Positions 60,051-64,000 of a stretch of DNA of 64,000 bases are shown here, piece by piece. The first letter of the stretch is position 1, and each line of letters starts with the position of its first letter. The notes beneath the pieces were generated by a model. The model was not told the origin of the DNA. It saw only the letters and a program-made list of their open reading frames with translations, and searched no databases. Both the position numbers and the translations under genes were made by a program. The DNA is from Thermodesulfobacteriota bacterium (GTDB lineage: Bacteria; Desulfobacterota; QYQD01), in the NCBI GenBank assembly GCA_031082315.1, contig JAVHLC010000002.1:273362-337361 (forward strand), in the 5' to 3' direction.

Positions 60051-60707
60051 GTGAATGCCCAAAATCCTGACGAAGGGGCAATATGTAAAGCCTGCGCAGT
60101 TCTCAAACAAGGTGGAATTCTGGCCTTCCCTACCGAAACTTTTTATGGGTTAGGCGCTGATGCCTTAAATGAACAGGCCCTTAAAAGGGTCTTCGCCCTC
60201 AAACAGCGTGATTACGCCAAACCCCTCCTGGTAATCATCGCTGAAAAGGACCAACTGTATAGCCTGGTAAGCGACATTCCGGCCGTAGCGGAAAAGCTCA
60301 TGGACAGCTTCTGGCCCGGCCCCCTGACTATTATATTCAAGGCCAAAAAGGGCCTGCCCTCCCTTCTCACCGGCGGAACAGATACGGTAGGCATCCGCAT
60401 ATCCTCCCACCCAGTTGCCCGGTCTATCGCGTTGACCTTTGGCCTTCCCCTCACCGCTACCAGCGCCAATCTCTCAGGTGGTAAGGACCCGGCCACAGCT
60501 CAGGACGTCTGTAACCAACTTGGCGAAGGAGTAGATCTGATACTTGATGCCGGCGAAACTAAAGGGATCAAAGGCTCAACGATTATTGATGTAACCCTTT
60601 CACCGCCGCGAATAGTAAGGGAGGGAGATGTTCCAGCCGAGGAAGTTAAAAAAGTGGCCGGGTATTTTCAAATGTCAAAATCCCAAGTTCAAATCAAATC
60701 CAAATGA
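60051..60707 (+). CDS. L-threonylcarbamoyladenylate synthase (TsaC/Sua5 type)
   Basis: Makes the threonylcarbamoyl-AMP intermediate for tRNA t6A37. The 218-aa reading from GTG 60051 covers the YrdC domain: GGILAFPTETFYGLGADA, KRVFALKQRDYAKPLLVII, FWPGPLTIIFKAKKGLP, GTDTVGIRISSHPVA, PLTATSANLSGGKDP and ILDAGETKGIKGSTIIDV. An ATG at 59958 would add 31 residues derived from REP family D and a TCATCACTCGTCACTCATCAC repeat, which I regard as non-native. No strong Shine-Dalgarno is visible at either start, so the N-terminus is uncertain. Confidence 0.88.
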   Translation: MNAQNPDEGAICKACAVLKQGGILAFPTETFYGLGADALNEQALKRVFALKQRDYAKPLLVIIAEKDQLYSLVSDIPAVAEKLMDSFWPGPLTIIFKAKKGLPSLLTGGTDTVGIRISSHPVARSIALTFGLPLTATSANLSGGKDPATAQDVCNQLGEGVDLILDAGETKGIKGSTIIDVTLSPPRIVREGDVPAEEVKKVAGYFQMSKSQVQIKSK

Positions 60708-60746
60708 CCAAGAACCCCAACATTTGAGCTTTGAACTTTAAACTTT

Positions 60747-61523
60747 TTACACAACCCGTCTCTCAATAAACGCATAGGCGCTATGATTGTGGATGGACTC
60801 AAAATTTTCCGCCTCCACGGCAAACCAGGTTATCTCTGGATCGGTGGAGAATTTCTCAGCCAGGCTGCGCACTACATCCTCCACAAACATAGGGTTTTGA
60901 TAAGCCTTCTCGGTAACGAATTTTTCGTCCGGCCGCTTTAGAATGGAATAGACATCACACGAGGCAGAATTCTCAACTAAACGGATAATATCTTCTATCC
61001 AGACAAATTTTTTAAAACGTATGCTTACCCGCACCTCGCCTCTCTGGTTATGCGCACCAAACTCACTAATCTCTTTTGAGCAGGGACAGACCGTGGTAAC
61101 GGGTACTTCCACACGCAGGATGATGTCGTTCTTTTTCTTCTTTTGCCTGGATCCGCTGATGCAACAGCGGTATTCCAGCAGACTGGGGGTACGAGTTACC
61201 GGGGCCTTTTTCTCAATAAAGTAGGGAAATTCAATCTCCAGATGAGCCGACTCTGCTTTTAACCGTCTTCTCATTTCGTCCAGGATGTGTGAAAATTTCT
61301 TGATGTTTATCTCACCGCGGAATTCATTAAGTATCTCCACGAACCGGCTCATGTGTGTCCCCTTGAACTTATGGGGAAGGTTGACATACATATTGACGCT
61401 GGCTACCGTCTGCTGGACATCGTTTGCCTTGTCCAGCACAGTGATAGGGTACCGGATGTTCTTGACCCCCACCTTGTCAATATCTATGTTACGGTGGTCT
61501 CTCTGTTTCTGGATATCAATCAT
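60747..61523 (-). CDS. folE2: GTP cyclohydrolase FolE2
   Basis: Metal-flexible type IB enzyme for the first step of folate or 7-deazaguanine synthesis, 258 aa from ATG 61523. Family motifs: MIDIQKQRDHRNIDIDKVG at the start, MYVNLPHKFKGTHMSRF, EVPVTTVCPCSKEISEFGAHNQ with the catalytic Cys, and the C-terminal ESIHNHSAYAFIE. A longer start at 61580 would add residues translated from a REP family D palindrome and would overlap cooC. It lies 43 bp after cooC on the same strand. Confidence 0.93.
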   Translation of the reverse strand: MIDIQKQRDHRNIDIDKVGVKNIRYPITVLDKANDVQQTVASVNMYVNLPHKFKGTHMSRFVEILNEFRGEINIKKFSHILDEMRRRLKAESAHLEIEFPYFIEKKAPVTRTPSLLEYRCCISGSRQKKKKNDIILRVEVPVTTVCPCSKEISEFGAHNQRGEVRVSIRFKKFVWIEDIIRLVENSASCDVYSILKRPDEKFVTEKAYQNPMFVEDVVRSLAEKFSTDPEITWFAVEAENFESIHNHSAYAFIERRVV

Positions 61524-61533
61524 CACACATCTC

Positions 61534-61556
61534 GACAGGCGAGACGCCTGTCCTAC
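61534..61556 (-). repeat. REP-like family D palindrome, copy 2
   Basis: Inverse copy of 59991-60013, sitting in the 43-bp gap between cooC and folE2. Read on the minus strand it starts GTAG and contains the same 8-bp stem hairpin with identical loop. Confidence 0.85.
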
Positions 61557-61566
61557 TTCATAGCTT

Positions 61567-62328
61567 TCAGCTAAAATCACTCATCACTTGCTTTATAATG
61601 TTTTCCCCGGCCTCTCTTAACCCCGGGCTGGCCACAAAGGGCGGCACACCTTCCCGTTCAGCATCCGAAACCTTTAAATCCAGGGGCAGAAAGCCGGCAA
61701 AAGGCAATTCTTTTATGCGGGCCGTAATATACTCTTTGTCTGCCTCATTCCTGATCTTATTTCCTACCAGGAAAATCCGATTAAGTCCGATCTCCCTAGC
61801 CAGGCGCGTAATTTTCTCGGCGGTCTCAATGCTGCCCCGGGAAGGCTCTACTACTATTAAAAGGGCATCCACGGCCTGTACTGTCGCCCGGCCTAAATGC
61901 TCTACCCCGGCCTCCATATCCAGGATAATGACCTCGGAATCCGAGGTAAAAAGCTTCCTTACCAGCGTCCGCAAGACCATGTTCTCCGGACAGGCACACC
62001 CGCTTCCTCCCTTTTGTACTGAACCCAGCACCATCAGGCGTATGTTGTCCCTGGTTACCATGAATCTTTCCGGGAGATCTTCCACTCGGGGATTCAGGTT
62101 GTAGAATGCCCCTCCCTGACTGCCCGAACGCTCCATAAGGAGCTCCTTCATCTCAGCCAGAGGCGTGATGTTAGCAGCCTCCGGAAATCCCAGCGCATCG
62201 GCCAGATGGGGACTGGGGTCGGCATCAATGGCCAGGACATTCATTCGTTTTTGGGCAAAAAGATAGGCCAGGAGAGCAGAAACTGTGGTCTTACCTACAC
62301 CACCCTTACCGCTTACGGCTAATTTCAT
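61567..62328 (-). CDS. cooC: CooC-type nickel-insertion ATPase (CODH maturation)
   Basis: MinD/NifH-fold ATPase that helps load nickel into carbon monoxide dehydrogenase/acetyl-CoA synthase, 253 aa. Deviant Walker A SGKGGVGKTTVSALLAYLF, LAIDADPSPHLADALGF, the metal-binding GSGCACPENMVLR (C-x-C, ~residues 110-112), VIILDMEAGVEHLGRAT and LLIVVEPSRGSIETAEK are all present. No CODH genes are nearby; the presence of CooC suggests an acetyl-CoA pathway elsewhere in the genome. Confidence 0.9.
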   Translation of the reverse strand: MKLAVSGKGGVGKTTVSALLAYLFAQKRMNVLAIDADPSPHLADALGFPEAANITPLAEMKELLMERSGSQGGAFYNLNPRVEDLPERFMVTRDNIRLMVLGSVQKGGSGCACPENMVLRTLVRKLFTSDSEVIILDMEAGVEHLGRATVQAVDALLIVVEPSRGSIETAEKITRLAREIGLNRIFLVGNKIRNEADKEYITARIKELPFAGFLPLDLKVSDAEREGVPPFVASPGLREAGENIIKQVMSDFS

Positions 62329-62564
62329 GATTGACCTTCGTATAGCTATCAGCTATAAGCCGTCAGCTATTAGAAAGATTTTTTTCCGGCGAACTGACTG
62401 CTGAAAGCTTTTCAAAAAACTTAATGTAAGCCAGCGAGTTTGTCCAGTTAAATATTTTTCATATCTAAAGGAAAAAGATAACCCTATTTTTTACCTTAAT
62501 CTTATTTCTTATGCTAAACTTAACTTTTGAAATATTATCATTTTTTCATCTATGATTCCAAACT

Positions 62565-63533
62565 ATGATCACTATCGGTCTTTCCGCACATCGGGCAGAG
62601 GCGATCCCCTTCCTTAAAAACGTATTCGCAAGATCTGACGTTATTATCCTCGAAGAACCGCCCCATCCATCGTTCCAGACCATGCTGGAAGGAGAAATTC
62701 CTATTCCCGGCTATCTCGAACAGACTGACCCATCTTTCCCGATATACTCAGGGCAAATCTATCATCTATTACAAGATTGCTATAGACGAGGTAAGTTGGT
62801 CACCCAGATTGAACCTTACCTGGCAAAGTTAAACGAGATCCATGAATCGGTTGAAAAGGGCTTAAAACCCGCCGATCTGACACACCAGCCGGAGACGAAG
62901 GCCGTCTATGATGCAGAGAATATGACCTTTGGGGCCTTATTGAACTACTACCAGTCCGTAGATAAGACCTTTGCGGAAACCACCTGGGCCGTAATGGACT
63001 TTGCCTCTCGTGATGCCCAACGTATAAAACTCCGTGACCAGATGCGGGCTGAGGCGATTACTGACTTTATCAGAGAAAATAGATTCCAGGATAAAACCAT
63101 CTACATAGAAGCGGGGTACATCCATTTTGCCCTACGCGCGGCGCTCTTAAAAATAAAAAACGCTCACCAACACAATGTAAAACAGGTCTTCATCCTGGCC
63201 GAGCCCTCCCGCAATCTCAGTTACAAACAAGGGGGGAGAGCTGTTGATTTTATATCACCACCGGGTGACCTGCTAACCCTGCACTATATGTTCAGAGGAA
63301 AATTTAACGAGGCGTTAGGGAAGTTACTGGCCGCCCGGAGCCTGATCTACGTAAGCCTTTTGACCAAGGAAGAGCTTTTTCCAACACAAGAACAACCCAC
63401 ACCCCATCTGGCGGAAGAGGTCCGGTTAAAGGCTTTTGTGGATAAACTGGATTATAAGGCGTGCGAAACCATATTTAGCCGGATAAAAAACCTCCCCACT
63501 GCTGAGGCACAAAAAATGCTACGTCTTCTTTGA
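62565..63533 (+). CDS. Uncharacterised protein, faint TraB/Tiki-like pattern
   Basis: 322-aa soluble protein that I cannot assign. ARSDVIILEEPPHPSFQTML (residues ~22-41), LRDQMRAEAITDFIRENRF (~160-178) and TIYIEAGYIHFALRAALL (~182-199) are arranged like the R-x3-M and GxxH motifs of TraB/Tiki/ChaN-type proteins, but the N-terminal GxxH of that group is not seen. It ends in a helical region. It precedes a family E repeat. Confidence 0.55.
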   Translation: MITIGLSAHRAEAIPFLKNVFARSDVIILEEPPHPSFQTMLEGEIPIPGYLEQTDPSFPIYSGQIYHLLQDCYRRGKLVTQIEPYLAKLNEIHESVEKGLKPADLTHQPETKAVYDAENMTFGALLNYYQSVDKTFAETTWAVMDFASRDAQRIKLRDQMRAEAITDFIRENRFQDKTIYIEAGYIHFALRAALLKIKNAHQHNVKQVFILAEPSRNLSYKQGGRAVDFISPPGDLLTLHYMFRGKFNEALGKLLAARSLIYVSLLTKEELFPTQEQPTPHLAEEVRLKAFVDKLDYKACETIFSRIKNLPTAEAQKMLRLL

Positions 63534-63557
63534 TTCACGCAGCATTCTCTCCATGAA

Positions 63558-63668
63558 CATGCATAGCGAGCGCATCCCCTGTTGCTTGCAGCGGGGTTAG
63601 CGAGCGAATATGGTGCATTTTACCTTGCTACGGAGATTCCCCGCAGTTTGCTGCGGGGAGCTTCAATC
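63558..63668. repeat. Family E repeat, copy 2 (111 bp)
   Basis: Same ends as 24718-24829 (CATGCATAGCGAGCGCA ... GAGCTTCAATC) with the internal hairpin CCCCGCAG-TTTG-CTGCGGGG. It lies between two convergent genes and could also serve as a terminator for either. Confidence 0.85.
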
Positions 63669-63686
63669 TCAAAAGATTCCTACTCG

Positions 63687-64000
63687 TCAAATATCCCCGT
63701 TTTTCTCCATCTTGGCCAGATCTTCAAAGCGGATATCCGCGCCCAGAATACCCACGATCTCTTCTTTGTCGCTGCGAATTGGCGCGGAAACCGTGATGCA
63801 GAGGGCCCCGGTTATCTTGGAGGTATAGAAATCTGTGACATGAACCTTCCCGTCCTTTAACGGATTGATAAACCAGGGGCGATCAGAGAAATCTCTATCC
63901 AGCTTAAACGTTTCATACTTGGCCCGGTCCTTAACGTGCGTAATATTCTTGGTGATCTTGCGGCCCTCGGTATTCGTGACATAGATAAACTGGATAAATG
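63687..64000 (-). CDS. Cache (PDC) sensor-domain protein, C-terminal part
   Basis: The last 104 residues of a minus-strand gene whose start is beyond the window. The sequence includes FIQFIYVTNTEGRKITKN, FSDRPWFINPLKDGKVHVTD and VSAPIRSDKEEIVGILGADI, which is the C-terminal half of a Cache/PAS-like ligand-binding domain. The gene ends (TGA 63687) right after the domain, so no transmitter, HAMP or signalling module follows. It may be a stand-alone sensor or a small binding protein. Lost N-terminus limits the call. Confidence 0.75.
   Translation of the reverse strand, partial: FIQFIYVTNTEGRKITKNITHVKDRAKYETFKLDRDFSDRPWFINPLKDGKVHVTDFYTSKITGALCITVSAPIRSDKEEIVGILGADIRFEDLAKMEKNGDI

Overview
The window is about 64 kb of chromosome from what looks like a Desulfobacterota (former deltaproteobacterial) organism of roughly 50% GC. 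This rests on gene content and order, since there is no rRNA. Supporting signs are the ffh-rpsP-khpA-rimM-trmD-SpoU-like methyltransferase-rplS-rnhB-yraN cluster, a DUF6178 protein, OmcS-like multiheme c-cytochromes, CooC, FolE2, a PilMNOPQ cluster, and intergenic regions full of short dispersed palindromic repeats. One tRNA (Cys, GCA) is present. I see no CRISPR array, prophage or complete insertion sequence other than a REP-associated transposase.

Layout. 1-6.2 kb: rpoZ and the start of dnaJ (minus strand), then divergently an SRP/ribosome/tRNA-modification operon. 6.3-19.1 kb: DUF6178, purQ, an orphan TatC-like protein, tatD, maf, yggS, then mazG and cvpA on the minus strand, tRNA-Cys, several uncharacterised genes (one with archaeo-eukaryotic-primase-like motifs), mobB and an RlpA-type lipoprotein. 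19.3-21.7 kb: tatB-tatC and an orphan LivK-type binding protein. 21.7-24.2 kb: two OmcS-like cytochromes preceded by a candidate sigma-54 promoter, an upstream palindrome and a coupled 17-codon leader ORF. 25-34.7 kb: lipoproteins, a response regulator, polA lacking proofreading residues, a NifX-like protein and small secreted proteins. 34.75-43.5 kb: accessory region with a RAYT transposase between inverted REP hairpins, an orphan fragment of an RTX gene, an AT-rich secreted protein, a mosaic RTX protein with an N-terminal lysozyme-like domain, and its type I secretion ABC and HlyD proteins. 43.5-52 kb: coaBC, a type-4 uracil-DNA glycosylase, NfeD plus slipin, a CBS protein, a SagB-like oxidoreductase and envelope proteins. 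52.5-58 kb: pilMNOPQ. 58-64 kb: a fused purD-purE, a TsaC/Sua5 protein, folE2, cooC, an uncharacterised protein and the end of a Cache-domain protein.

The best candidates for new biology are: (a) the T1SS-linked lysozyme-RTX protein with an adjacent secreted protein that could be its immunity factor; (b) the OmcS-like cytochrome pair and its regulatory upstream region; (c) the primase-like 502-aa protein; (d) the way several repeat families enter coding sequence, supplying an internal linker in uracil-DNA glycosylase, the C-terminal tails of Maf, YggS and MazG, and possible N-termini of other genes. Start codons were moved from the longest ORF where a Shine-Dalgarno, a promoter or a repeat argued for it; this is stated entry by entry.
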